A program made the position numbers and the translations under genes. DNA of 64,000 nucleotides from contig NW_027445266.1 in the NCBI RefSeq assembly GCF_048569485.1, positions 1 to 64,000 on the forward strand, in the 5' to 3' direction. Numbering within the stretch: the stretch's first letter is position 1; every line of letters begins with the position of its first letter. The stretch comes from Anomaloglossus baeobatrachus (lineage: Eukaryota; Chordata; Amphibia; Anura; Aromobatidae). Below the pieces are notes generated by a model that had not been told where the DNA came from, did not search any database, and saw only the letters and a list, made by a program, of their open reading frames with translations. Positions 1 to 10,699 of this stretch are shown in pieces.

Positions 1-107
1 GGTGCGATCTCTCCGCTTCCACTCCAAAGAAAGTTACCTGTTTATTCCTATCATGCATTGGTTTTTGGGGTTTTCTTTGAGTAATGATGATCTCTTTAGT
101 AGTCTGT

Positions 108-123
108 TGGCGCCCTCTCCTGG
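108..123 (-). promoter_or_regulatory. CTCF-like motif, one per repeat unit
   Basis: Read on the minus strand, CCAGGAGAGGGCGCCA fits the core CTCF consensus CCASYAGRKGGCRS at 13 of 14 positions. It lies about 935 bp upstream of the next U2 start and recurs at the same offset in every unit (the next at 1686-1701). Binding is inference only; similar GCGCCCTCT strings also occur in old dispersed repeats. Confidence 0.35.
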
Positions 124-544
124 AGGAATAGTTTGCTTGCTCTTGGACATTCTAAAAGAGAGGTCATGATAGACATTGAGCTTCTGAGCTCAATTGGGGA
201 CAGTCATGGGTGATGAATGTTTGCAACCTACTGCGAAGCCTCATACCGCAATATAAGGAACGTCAAATACTAAGAAAGGGCGGCCTATGAAAGAATTACT
301 ACTTTCAATAAGTACACTTAAACGGCTAATTGGGAATAGAAAAACTGTAAAAAGCCCTCTGAGAAAGCCCCCCTCTAACCTTTGATAGTAAGCTTTTCTG
401 TAGTCTGCCTGTTGATGTATTTTCCGTTTGAACTGTGCACAACATGAAGAGACGGAACACTGGCGGCTTGTCACAATGCCCCCCGATGACATCACAATAG
501 CGCTGCTGCCTAGAAAACAAGCTGCGCAGAAGAAGTTGTTCTTT

Positions 545-559
545 GGGTGGGAGGGTGGG
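545..559 (+). other. Canonical G-quadruplex motif in the U2 spacer
   Basis: GGGTGGGAGGGTGGG has four runs of three G separated by single bases, the pattern of the most stable parallel quadruplexes. It opens a 200-bp block with strong G bias on the U2 sense strand and lies 498 to 484 bp upstream of the U2 start. It recurs in every unit. Formation in cells is not shown by sequence alone. Confidence 0.6.
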
Positions 560-858
560 CTAGTGGAAGGAGGGGGCAATCTCTTTTTTTCCCGGGTGGT
601 AGGGGGATGACAGGAGAAGGGAAGCGGGTGGTGAGAAAGGTACAGAGGGCAGGGTTTGGGGGCTGGGAAGGAAAGGGAAAAGATTAGGGTTTGGGGATGA
701 TGAAAGGGCTTTCTACGGGTAAGGATGGCAAAGGGTGGCAGTGACGGAAAGTCAGGCAACCTGTCCTGTCCGTCTTTTTGTATCGTGAATTGGAAAGACT
801 GCAAGGGGGAGGGGAGTTGCTTGCGCCCTAAAGGAGGAGTTATTCAGATTCATTGCAG

Positions 859-869
859 TGGGCGGCGGC
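859..869 (+). promoter_or_regulatory. GC box in the region of a distal sequence element
   Basis: GTGGGCGGCGG lies 184 to 174 bp upstream of the U2 start. Vertebrate snRNA enhancers (DSE) usually sit near -220 with an octamer, an SPH/ZNF143 site or an Sp1 site. I see no good octamer or SPH match here, so only an Sp1-type site is supported, and weakly. It recurs in every unit. Confidence 0.25.
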
Positions 870-980
870 TGCAAAACGCACCATTCTTCTTGTTTTGGCT
901 CTGCAAAGCAGCCTTTTCAAGGGTTGGCTTGGGTGACAAAATGTCTTGTGTAGGCGTGGGTTTGTCTCCCTCTCGCTCTC

Positions 981-998
981 TCTCCCTAAGATGTGTCC
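981..998 (+). promoter_or_regulatory. Candidate proximal sequence element (PSE) of the first U2 gene
   Basis: TCTCCCTAAGATGTGTCC occupies -62 to -45 relative to the U2 start, the place where vertebrate snRNA genes carry the PSE bound by SNAPc. It loosely resembles the vertebrate consensus (TCACCNTNA, a spacer, then a purine-rich TG end). No TATA box follows at -25, as expected of a Pol II snRNA gene rather than a Pol III gene such as U6. A short CT-rich run (966-987) abuts and partly overlaps it. The call rests mainly on position. It is repeated at the same offset for all 35 loci. Confidence 0.5.
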
Positions 999-1042
999 GG
1001 CATAGGCCAGGGTGCCACTCGAGGCCCAAACCAATTCTGGTT

Positions 1043-1230
1043 ATCGCTTCTCGGCCTTTTGGCTAAGATCAAGTGTAGTATCTGTTCTTATCAGTTTAAT
1101 ATCTGATACGTCCCCTATCTGGGGACCATATATTAAATGGATTTTTAGAACAGGGAGATGGAAAAAGAGCTTGCTCTGTCCACTCCACGCATTGACCTGG
1201 TATTGCAGTACCTCCAGGAACGGTGCACCC
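1043..1230 (+). ncRNA. RNU2: U2 spliceosomal snRNA, copy 1
   Basis: This is the RNA of the U2 snRNP, which pairs with the intron branch point in the major spliceosome. From the 5' end it shows ATCGCTTCTCGGCC, stem-loop I, the branch-point-recognition GTAGTA at nt 33-38, stem-loops IIa and IIb, the Sm site GATTTTTAGA, stem-loop III and stem-loop IV ending GGTGCACCC. The length of 188 nt matches vertebrate U2. Compared with human U2, stem IIb reads GTCCCC/GGGGAC instead of GTCCTC/GAGGAC, a compensated change. The Sm site has ATTTTTAG where human has ATTTTTGG. The 3' end is set by homology, and a few extra nt are probably trimmed from the precursor. A candidate PSE lies upstream and a 3' box downstream, so the gene looks functional. 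Confidence 0.98.
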
Positions 1231-2621
1231 CTTCTTAACCCAGTTTCCAAAAGCAGAACTCAATTCACCTGATTCATATTAGCCCGATTTAATGAATTGG
1301 AAGAAAGCATACGTCTTCATATGCACCTCAATTTGGCCCATTCACTTTTCACACTTCCTCCTTTTGTTTTTTATCTTTCACACTTTTGACTTTCTTTATT
1401 CATCCAAATAGCAAACTCATCACCACTCAACCTGACCAACTCGGCTATGTCCCCGTGCTGCAGTTCTCTGTCTTATCTAGATCATTTGCAATTGAATGGA
1501 ATAGATCCCTTTTGGACAAAGTGGATTCACCTGCTGCTGCAGTGACCACAGGTGTGATAACATCTAGAATTGGCATCTGGTGCGATCTCTCCGCTTCCAC
1601 TCCAAAGAAAGTTACCTGTTTATTCCTATCATGCATTGGTTTTTGGGGTTTTCTTTGAGTAATGATGATCTCTTTAGTAGTCTGTTGGCGCCCTCTCCTG
1701 GAGGAATAGTTTGCTTGCTCTTGGACATTCTAAAAGAGAGGTCATGATAGACATTGAGCTTCTGAGCTCAATTGGGGACAGTCATGGGTGATGAATGTTT
1801 GCAACCTACTGCGAAGCCTCATACCGCAATATAAGGAACGTCAAATACTAAGAAAGGGCGGCCTATGAAAGAATTACTACTTTCAATAAGTACACTTAAA
1901 CGGCTAATTGGGAATAGAAAAACTGTAAAAAGCCCTCTGAGAAAGCCCCCCTCTAACCTTTGATAGTAAGCTTTTCTGTAGTCTGCCTGTTGATGTATTT
2001 TCCGTTTGAACTGTGCACAACATGAAGAGACGGAACACTGGCGGCTTGTCACAATGCCCCCCGATGACATCACAATAGCGCTGCTGCCTAGAAAACAAGC
2101 TGCGCAGAAGAAGTTGTTCTTTGGGTGGGAGGGTGGGCTAGTGGAAGGAGGGGGCAATCTCTTTTTTTCCCGGGTGGTAGGGGGATGACAGGAGAAGGGA
2201 AGCGGGTGGTGAGAAAGGTACAGAGGGCAGGGTTTGGGGGCTGGGAAGGAAAGGGAAAAGATTAGGGTTTGGGGATGATGAAAGGGCTTTCTACGGGTAA
2301 GGATGGCAAAGGGTGGCAGTGACGGAAAGTCAGGCAACCTGTCCTGTCCGTCTTTTTGTATCGTGAATTGGAAAGACTGCAAGGGGGAGGGGAGTTGCTT
2401 GCGCCCTAAAGGAGGAGTTATTCAGATTCATTGCAGTGGGCGGCGGCTGCAAAACGCACCATTCTTCTTGTTTTGGCTCTGCAAAGCAGCCTTTTCAAGG
2501 GTTGGCTTGGGTGACGAAAATGTCTTGTGTAGGCGTGGGTTTGTCTCCCTCTCGCTCTCTCTCCCTAAGATGTGTCCGGCATAGGCCAGGGTGCCACTCG
2601 AGGCCCAAACCAATTCTGGTT
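1231..2621 (+). other. Intergenic spacer between the first two U2 genes
   Basis: After the 3' box this spacer is AT-rich and pyrimidine-rich up to about 1,400. It then passes through unremarkable sequence to the CTCF-like motif (1686-1701), the G-rich block with the quadruplex motif, the GC box, the CT-rich run and the next PSE. This copy carries one extra G at 2516 and is 1,391 bp long; the other complete spacers are 1,390 bp. I find no gene in it. The description applies to every spacer in the window. Confidence 0.85.
1243..1257 (+). terminator. snRNA 3' box of the first U2 gene
   Basis: GTTTCCAAAAGCAGA fits the vertebrate 3'-box consensus GTTTN(0-3)AAARNNAGA exactly and starts 13 nt after the mature U2 end, inside the usual 9-19 nt range. 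This element directs Integrator-dependent 3' cleavage of transcripts begun at snRNA promoters. It recurs at the same offset in every unit. Confidence 0.9.
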
Positions 2622-2809
2622 ATCGCTTCTCGGCCTTTTGGCTAAGATCAAGTGTAGTATCTGTTCTTATCAGTTTAATATCTGATACGTCCCCTATCTG
2701 GGGACCATATATTAAATGGATTTTTAGAACAGGGAGATGGAAAAAGAGCTTGCTCTGTCCACTCCACGCATTGACCTGGTATTGCAGTACCTCCAGGAAC
2801 GGTGCACCC
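2622..2809 (+). ncRNA. RNU2: U2 snRNA, copy 2
   Basis: Uninterrupted copy with no change seen from copy 1. PSE 2560-2577, 3' box 2822-2836. Its upstream spacer has the single inserted base of the array (G at 2516), about 105 bp before the RNA start. Confidence 0.97.
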
Positions 2810-4199
2810 CTTCTTAACCCAGTTTCCAAAAGCAGAACTCAATTCACCTGATTCATATTAGCCCGATTTAATGAATTGGAAGAAAGCATACGTCTTCATA
2901 TGCACCTCAATTTGGCCCATTCACTTTTCACACTTCCTCCTTTTGTTTTTTATCTTTCACACTTTTGACTTTCTTTATTCATCCAAATAGCAAACTCATC
3001 ACCACTCAACCTGACCAACTCGGCTATGTCCCCGTGCTGCAGTTCTCTGTCTTATCTAGATCATTTGCAATTGAATGGAATAGATCCCTTTTGGACAAAG
3101 TGGATTCACCTGCTGCTGCAGTGACCACAGGTGTGATAACATCTAGAATTGGCATCTGGTGCGATCTCTCCGCTTCCACTCCAAAGAAAGTTACCTGTTT
3201 ATTCCTATCATGCATTGGTTTTTGGGGTTTTCTTTGAGTAATGATGATCTCTTTAGTAGTCTGTTGGCGCCCTCTCCTGGAGGAATAGTTTGCTTGCTCT
3301 TGGACATTCTAAAAGAGAGGTCATGATAGACATTGAGCTTCTGAGCTCAATTGGGGACAGTCATGGGTGATGAATGTTTGCAACCTACTGCGAAGCCTCA
3401 TACCGCAATATAAGGAACGTCAAATACTAAGAAAGGGCGGCCTATGAAAGAATTACTACTTTCAATAAGTACACTTAAACGGCTAATTGGGAATAGAAAA
3501 ACTGTAAAAAGCCCTCTGAGAAAGCCCCCCTCTAACCTTTGATAGTAAGCTTTTCTGTAGTCTGCCTGTTGATGTATTTTCCGTTTGAACTGTGCACAAC
3601 ATGAAGAGACGGAACACTGGCGGCTTGTCACAATGCCCCCCGATGACATCACAATAGCGCTGCTGCCTAGAAAACAAGCTGCGCAGAAGAAGTTGTTCTT
3701 TGGGTGGGAGGGTGGGCTAGTGGAAGGAGGGGGCAATCTCTTTTTTTCCCGGGTGGTAGGGGGATGACAGGAGAAGGGAAGCGGGTGGTGAGAAAGGTAC
3801 AGAGGGCAGGGTTTGGGGGCTGGGAAGGAAAGGGAAAAGATTAGGGTTTGGGGATGATGAAAGGGCTTTCTACGGGTAAGGATGGCAAAGGGTGGCAGTG
3901 ACGGAAAGTCAGGCAACCTGTCCTGTCCGTCTTTTTGTATCGTGAATTGGAAAGACTGCAAGGGGGAGGGGAGTTGCTTGCGCCCTAAAGGAGGAGTTAT
4001 TCAGATTCATTGCAGTGGGCGGCGGCTGCAAAACGCACCATTCTTCTTGTTTTGGCTCTGCAAAGCAGCCTTTTCAAGGGTTGGCTTGGGTGACAAAATG
4101 TCTTGTGTAGGCGTGGGTTTGTCTCCCTCTCGCTCTCTCTCCCTAAGATGTGTCCGGCATAGGCCAGGGTGCCACTCGAGGCCCAAACCAATTCTGGTT

Positions 4200-4387
4200 A
4201 TCGCTTCTCGGCCTTTTGGCTAAGATCAAGTGTAGTATCTGTTCTTATCAGTTTAATATCTGATACGTCCCCTATCTGGGGACCATATATTAAATGGATT
4301 TTTAGAACAGGGAGATGGAAAAAGAGCTTGCTCTGTCCACTCCACGCATTGACCTGGTATTGCAGTACCTCCAGGAACGGTGCACCC
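4200..4387 (+). ncRNA. RNU2: U2 snRNA, copy 3
   Basis: Uninterrupted copy, no change seen. PSE 4138-4155, 3' box 4400-4414. Confidence 0.97.
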
Positions 4388-5777
4388 CTTCTTAACCCAG
4401 TTTCCAAAAGCAGAACTCAATTCACCTGATTCATATTAGCCCGATTTAATGAATTGGAAGAAAGCATACGTCTTCATATGCACCTCAATTTGGCCCATTC
4501 ACTTTTCACACTTCCTCCTTTTGTTTTTTATCTTTCACACTTTTGACTTTCTTTATTCATCCAAATAGCAAACTCATCACCACTCAACCTGACCAACTCG
4601 GCTATGTCCCCGTGCTGCAGTTCTCTGTCTTATCTAGATCATTTGCAATTGAATGGAATAGATCCCTTTTGGACAAAGTGGATTCACCTGCTGCTGCAGT
4701 GACCACAGGTGTGATAACATCTAGAATTGGCATCTGGTGCGATCTCTCCGCTTCCACTCCAAAGAAAGTTACCTGTTTATTCCTATCATGCATTGGTTTT
4801 TGGGGTTTTCTTTGAGTAATGATGATCTCTTTAGTAGTCTGTTGGCGCCCTCTCCTGGAGGAATAGTTTGCTTGCTCTTGGACATTCTAAAAGAGAGGTC
4901 ATGATAGACATTGAGCTTCTGAGCTCAATTGGGGACAGTCATGGGTGATGAATGTTTGCAACCTACTGCGAAGCCTCATACCGCAATATAAGGAACGTCA
5001 AATACTAAGAAAGGGCGGCCTATGAAAGAATTACTACTTTCAATAAGTACACTTAAACGGCTAATTGGGAATAGAAAAACTGTAAAAAGCCCTCTGAGAA
5101 AGCCCCCCTCTAACCTTTGATAGTAAGCTTTTCTGTAGTCTGCCTGTTGATGTATTTTCCGTTTGAACTGTGCACAACATGAAGAGACGGAACACTGGCG
5201 GCTTGTCACAATGCCCCCCGATGACATCACAATAGCGCTGCTGCCTAGAAAACAAGCTGCGCAGAAGAAGTTGTTCTTTGGGTGGGAGGGTGGGCTAGTG
5301 GAAGGAGGGGGCAATCTCTTTTTTTCCCGGGTGGTAGGGGGATGACAGGAGAAGGGAAGCGGGTGGTGAGAAAGGTACAGAGGGCAGGGTTTGGGGGCTG
5401 GGAAGGAAAGGGAAAAGATTAGGGTTTGGGGATGATGAAAGGGCTTTCTACGGGTAAGGATGGCAAAGGGTGGCAGTGACGGAAAGTCAGGCAACCTGTC
5501 CTGTCCGTCTTTTTGTATCGTGAATTGGAAAGACTGCAAGGGGGAGGGGAGTTGCTTGCGCCCTAAAGGAGGAGTTATTCAGATTCATTGCAGTGGGCGG
5601 CGGCTGCAAAACGCACCATTCTTCTTGTTTTGGCTCTGCAAAGCAGCCTTTTCAAGGGTTGGCTTGGGTGACAAAATGTCTTGTGTAGGCGTGGGTTTGT
5701 CTCCCTCTCGCTCTCTCTCCCTAAGATGTGTCCGGCATAGGCCAGGGTGCCACTCGAGGCCCAAACCAATTCTGGTT

Positions 5778-5965
5778 ATCGCTTCTCGGCCTTTTGGCTA
5801 AGATCAAGTGTAGTATCTGTTCTTATCAGTTTAATATCTGATACGTCCCCTATCTGGGGACCATATATTAAATGGATTTTTAGAACAGGGAGATGGAAAA
5901 AGAGCTTGCTCTGTCCACTCCACGCATTGACCTGGTATTGCAGTACCTCCAGGAACGGTGCACCC
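5778..5965 (+). ncRNA. RNU2: U2 snRNA, copy 4
   Basis: Uninterrupted copy, no change seen. PSE 5716-5733, 3' box 5978-5992. Confidence 0.97.
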
Positions 5966-7355
5966 CTTCTTAACCCAGTTTCCAAAAGCAGAACTCAATT
6001 CACCTGATTCATATTAGCCCGATTTAATGAATTGGAAGAAAGCATACGTCTTCATATGCACCTCAATTTGGCCCATTCACTTTTCACACTTCCTCCTTTT
6101 GTTTTTTATCTTTCACACTTTTGACTTTCTTTATTCATCCAAATAGCAAACTCATCACCACTCAACCTGACCAACTCGGCTATGTCCCCGTGCTGCAGTT
6201 CTCTGTCTTATCTAGATCATTTGCAATTGAATGGAATAGATCCCTTTTGGACAAAGTGGATTCACCTGCTGCTGCAGTGACCACAGGTGTGATAACATCT
6301 AGAATTGGCATCTGGTGCGATCTCTCCGCTTCCACTCCAAAGAAAGTTACCTGTTTATTCCTATCATGCATTGGTTTTTGGGGTTTTCTTTGAGTAATGA
6401 TGATCTCTTTAGTAGTCTGTTGGCGCCCTCTCCTGGAGGAATAGTTTGCTTGCTCTTGGACATTCTAAAAGAGAGGTCATGATAGACATTGAGCTTCTGA
6501 GCTCAATTGGGGACAGTCATGGGTGATGAATGTTTGCAACCTACTGCGAAGCCTCATACCGCAATATAAGGAACGTCAAATACTAAGAAAGGGCGGCCTA
6601 TGAAAGAATTACTACTTTCAATAAGTACACTTAAACGGCTAATTGGGAATAGAAAAACTGTAAAAAGCCCTCTGAGAAAGCCCCCCTCTAACCTTTGATA
6701 GTAAGCTTTTCTGTAGTCTGCCTGTTGATGTATTTTCCGTTTGAACTGTGCACAACATGAAGAGACGGAACACTGGCGGCTTGTCACAATGCCCCCCGAT
6801 GACATCACAATAGCGCTGCTGCCTAGAAAACAAGCTGCGCAGAAGAAGTTGTTCTTTGGGTGGGAGGGTGGGCTAGTGGAAGGAGGGGGCAATCTCTTTT
6901 TTTCCCGGGTGGTAGGGGGATGACAGGAGAAGGGAAGCGGGTGGTGAGAAAGGTACAGAGGGCAGGGTTTGGGGGCTGGGAAGGAAAGGGAAAAGATTAG
7001 GGTTTGGGGATGATGAAAGGGCTTTCTACGGGTAAGGATGGCAAAGGGTGGCAGTGACGGAAAGTCAGGCAACCTGTCCTGTCCGTCTTTTTGTATCGTG
7101 AATTGGAAAGACTGCAAGGGGGAGGGGAGTTGCTTGCGCCCTAAAGGAGGAGTTATTCAGATTCATTGCAGTGGGCGGCGGCTGCAAAACGCACCATTCT
7201 TCTTGTTTTGGCTCTGCAAAGCAGCCTTTTCAAGGGTTGGCTTGGGTGACAAAATGTCTTGTGTAGGCGTGGGTTTGTCTCCCTCTCGCTCTCTCTCCCT
7301 AAGATGTGTCCGGCATAGGCCAGGGTGCCACTCGAGGCCCAAACCAATTCTGGTT

Positions 7356-7543
7356 ATCGCTTCTCGGCCTTTTGGCTAAGATCAAGTGTAGTATCTGTTC
7401 TTATCAGTTTAATATCTGATACGTCCCCTATCTGGGGACCATATATTAAATGGATTTTTAGAACAGGGAGATGGAAAAAGAGCTTGCTCTGTCCACTCCA
7501 CTCATTGACCTGGTATTGCAGTACCTCCAGGAACGGTGCACCC
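7356..7543 (+). ncRNA. RNU2: U2 snRNA, copy 5, variant G147T
   Basis: This is the only whole U2 copy in which I see a base change. Position 7502 is T where all other copies have G, which is nt 147 of the RNA. G147 is the first base of GCAUU, which pairs with GGUGC near the 3' end to close stem-loop IV, so the variant should lose the closing G-C pair. Stem-loop IV binds the U2-A'/U2-B'' proteins in its distal loop, which is untouched. PSE 7294-7311, 3' box 7556-7570. Confidence 0.96.
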
Positions 7544-8933
7544 CTTCTTAACCCAGTTTCCAAAAGCAGAACTCAATTCACCTGATTCATATTAGCCCGA
7601 TTTAATGAATTGGAAGAAAGCATACGTCTTCATATGCACCTCAATTTGGCCCATTCACTTTTCACACTTCCTCCTTTTGTTTTTTATCTTTCACACTTTT
7701 GACTTTCTTTATTCATCCAAATAGCAAACTCATCACCACTCAACCTGACCAACTCGGCTATGTCCCCGTGCTGCAGTTCTCTGTCTTATCTAGATCATTT
7801 GCAATTGAATGGAATAGATCCCTTTTGGACAAAGTGGATTCACCTGCTGCTGCAGTGACCACAGGTGTGATAACATCTAGAATTGGCATCTGGTGCGATC
7901 TCTCCGCTTCCACTCCAAAGAAAGTTACCTGTTTATTCCTATCATGCATTGGTTTTTGGGGTTTTCTTTGAGTAATGATGATCTCTTTAGTAGTCTGTTG
8001 GCGCCCTCTCCTGGAGGAATAGTTTGCTTGCTCTTGGACATTCTAAAAGAGAGGTCATGATAGACATTGAGCTTCTGAGCTCAATTGGGGACAGTCATGG
8101 GTGATGAATGTTTGCAACCTACTGCGAAGCCTCATACCGCAATATAAGGAACGTCAAATACTAAGAAAGGGCGGCCTATGAAAGAATTACTACTTTCAAT
8201 AAGTACACTTAAACGGCTAATTGGGAATAGAAAAACTGTAAAAAGCCCTCTGAGAAAGCCCCCCTCTAACCTTTGATAGTAAGCTTTTCTGTAGTCTGCC
8301 TGTTGATGTATTTTCCGTTTGAACTGTGCACAACATGAAGAGACGGAACACTGGCGGCTTGTCACAATGCCCCCCGATGACATCACAATAGCGCTGCTGC
8401 CTAGAAAACAAGCTGCGCAGAAGAAGTTGTTCTTTGGGTGGGAGGGTGGGCTAGTGGAAGGAGGGGGCAATCTCTTTTTTTCCCGGGTGGTAGGGGGATG
8501 ACAGGAGAAGGGAAGCGGGTGGTGAGAAAGGTACAGAGGGCAGGGTTTGGGGGCTGGGAAGGAAAGGGAAAAGATTAGGGTTTGGGGATGATGAAAGGGC
8601 TTTCTACGGGTAAGGATGGCAAAGGGTGGCAGTGACGGAAAGTCAGGCAACCTGTCCTGTCCGTCTTTTTGTATCGTGAATTGGAAAGACTGCAAGGGGG
8701 AGGGGAGTTGCTTGCGCCCTAAAGGAGGAGTTATTCAGATTCATTGCAGTGGGCGGCGGCTGCAAAACGCACCATTCTTCTTGTTTTGGCTCTGCAAAGC
8801 AGCCTTTTCAAGGGTTGGCTTGGGTGACAAAATGTCTTGTGTAGGCGTGGGTTTGTCTCCCTCTCGCTCTCTCTCCCTAAGATGTGTCCGGCATAGGCCA
8901 GGGTGCCACTCGAGGCCCAAACCAATTCTGGTT

Positions 8934-9121
8934 ATCGCTTCTCGGCCTTTTGGCTAAGATCAAGTGTAGTATCTGTTCTTATCAGTTTAATATCTGATAC
9001 GTCCCCTATCTGGGGACCATATATTAAATGGATTTTTAGAACAGGGAGATGGAAAAAGAGCTTGCTCTGTCCACTCCACGCATTGACCTGGTATTGCAGT
9101 ACCTCCAGGAACGGTGCACCC
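8934..9121 (+). ncRNA. RNU2: U2 snRNA, copy 6
   Basis: Uninterrupted copy; nt 147 is G again. PSE 8872-8889, 3' box 9134-9148. Confidence 0.97.
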
Positions 9122-10511
9122 CTTCTTAACCCAGTTTCCAAAAGCAGAACTCAATTCACCTGATTCATATTAGCCCGATTTAATGAATTGGAAGAAAGCA
9201 TACGTCTTCATATGCACCTCAATTTGGCCCATTCACTTTTCACACTTCCTCCTTTTGTTTTTTATCTTTCACACTTTTGACTTTCTTTATTCATCCAAAT
9301 AGCAAACTCATCACCACTCAACCTGACCAACTCGGCTATGTCCCCGTGCTGCAGTTCTCTGTCTTATCTAGATCATTTGCAATTGAATGGAATAGATCCC
9401 TTTTGGACAAAGTGGATTCACCTGCTGCTGCAGTGACCACAGGTGTGATAACATCTAGAATTGGCATCTGGTGCGATCTCTCCGCTTCCACTCCAAAGAA
9501 AGTTACCTGTTTATTCCTATCATGCATTGGTTTTTGGGGTTTTCTTTGAGTAATGATGATCTCTTTAGTAGTCTGTTGGCGCCCTCTCCTGGAGGAATAG
9601 TTTGCTTGCTCTTGGACATTCTAAAAGAGAGGTCATGATAGACATTGAGCTTCTGAGCTCAATTGGGGACAGTCATGGGTGATGAATGTTTGCAACCTAC
9701 TGCGAAGCCTCATACCGCAATATAAGGAACGTCAAATACTAAGAAAGGGCGGCCTATGAAAGAATTACTACTTTCAATAAGTACACTTAAACGGCTAATT
9801 GGGAATAGAAAAACTGTAAAAAGCCCTCTGAGAAAGCCCCCCTCTAACCTTTGATAGTAAGCTTTTCTGTAGTCTGCCTGTTGATGTATTTTCCGTTTGA
9901 ACTGTGCACAACATGAAGAGACGGAACACTGGCGGCTTGTCACAATGCCCCCCGATGACATCACAATAGCGCTGCTGCCTAGAAAACAAGCTGCGCAGAA
10001 GAAGTTGTTCTTTGGGTGGGAGGGTGGGCTAGTGGAAGGAGGGGGCAATCTCTTTTTTTCCCGGGTGGTAGGGGGATGACAGGAGAAGGGAAGCGGGTGG
10101 TGAGAAAGGTACAGAGGGCAGGGTTTGGGGGCTGGGAAGGAAAGGGAAAAGATTAGGGTTTGGGGATGATGAAAGGGCTTTCTACGGGTAAGGATGGCAA
10201 AGGGTGGCAGTGACGGAAAGTCAGGCAACCTGTCCTGTCCGTCTTTTTGTATCGTGAATTGGAAAGACTGCAAGGGGGAGGGGAGTTGCTTGCGCCCTAA
10301 AGGAGGAGTTATTCAGATTCATTGCAGTGGGCGGCGGCTGCAAAACGCACCATTCTTCTTGTTTTGGCTCTGCAAAGCAGCCTTTTCAAGGGTTGGCTTG
10401 GGTGACAAAATGTCTTGTGTAGGCGTGGGTTTGTCTCCCTCTCGCTCTCTCTCCCTAAGATGTGTCCGGCATAGGCCAGGGTGCCACTCGAGGCCCAAAC
10501 CAATTCTGGTT

Positions 10512-10699
10512 ATCGCTTCTCGGCCTTTTGGCTAAGATCAAGTGTAGTATCTGTTCTTATCAGTTTAATATCTGATACGTCCCCTATCTGGGGACCATAT
10601 ATTAAATGGATTTTTAGAACAGGGAGATGGAAAAAGAGCTTGCTCTGTCCACTCCACGCATTGACCTGGTATTGCAGTACCTCCAGGAACGGTGCACCC
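10512..10699 (+). ncRNA. RNU2: U2 snRNA, copy 7
   Basis: Uninterrupted copy, no change seen. PSE 10450-10467, 3' box 10712-10726. Confidence 0.97.

Larger units (their letters stand above)
1..1042 (+). other. Spacer upstream of the first U2 gene (partial unit)
   Basis: This is the downstream part of a spacer whose own U2 gene lies outside the window. It holds a CTCF-like motif near its start, a G-rich block at about 540-740 with a canonical G-quadruplex motif, a GC box, a short CT-rich run at about 966-987 and the candidate PSE. I see no tRNA, other snRNA or credible protein gene. Open frames here recur in every unit only because the DNA is identical. Confidence 0.8.

Noticed and set aside
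685-700. TTAGGGTTTGGGG, a telomere-like string in each spacer
   Set aside because: There is a single TTAGGG with no tandem repetition; it is part of the general G-rich block.
241-804. A 187-codon open frame on the minus strand that recurs in nearly every unit
   Set aside because: It is conserved only because whole units are identical. It has low-complexity Pro/Ser-rich content from the G-rich block, no recognisable domain, and overlaps other open frames in the same DNA.
1012-1272. Open frames of 69-90 codons over and beside U2
   Set aside because: They run through the U2 RNA or its flanks on both strands; the RNA gene explains the conservation.
1486-1494. ATTTGCAA, a near octamer that might be a distal enhancer
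   Set aside because: It lies over 1.1 kb from the next U2 start, far from the usual -220 position, and mismatches the octamer at its last base.
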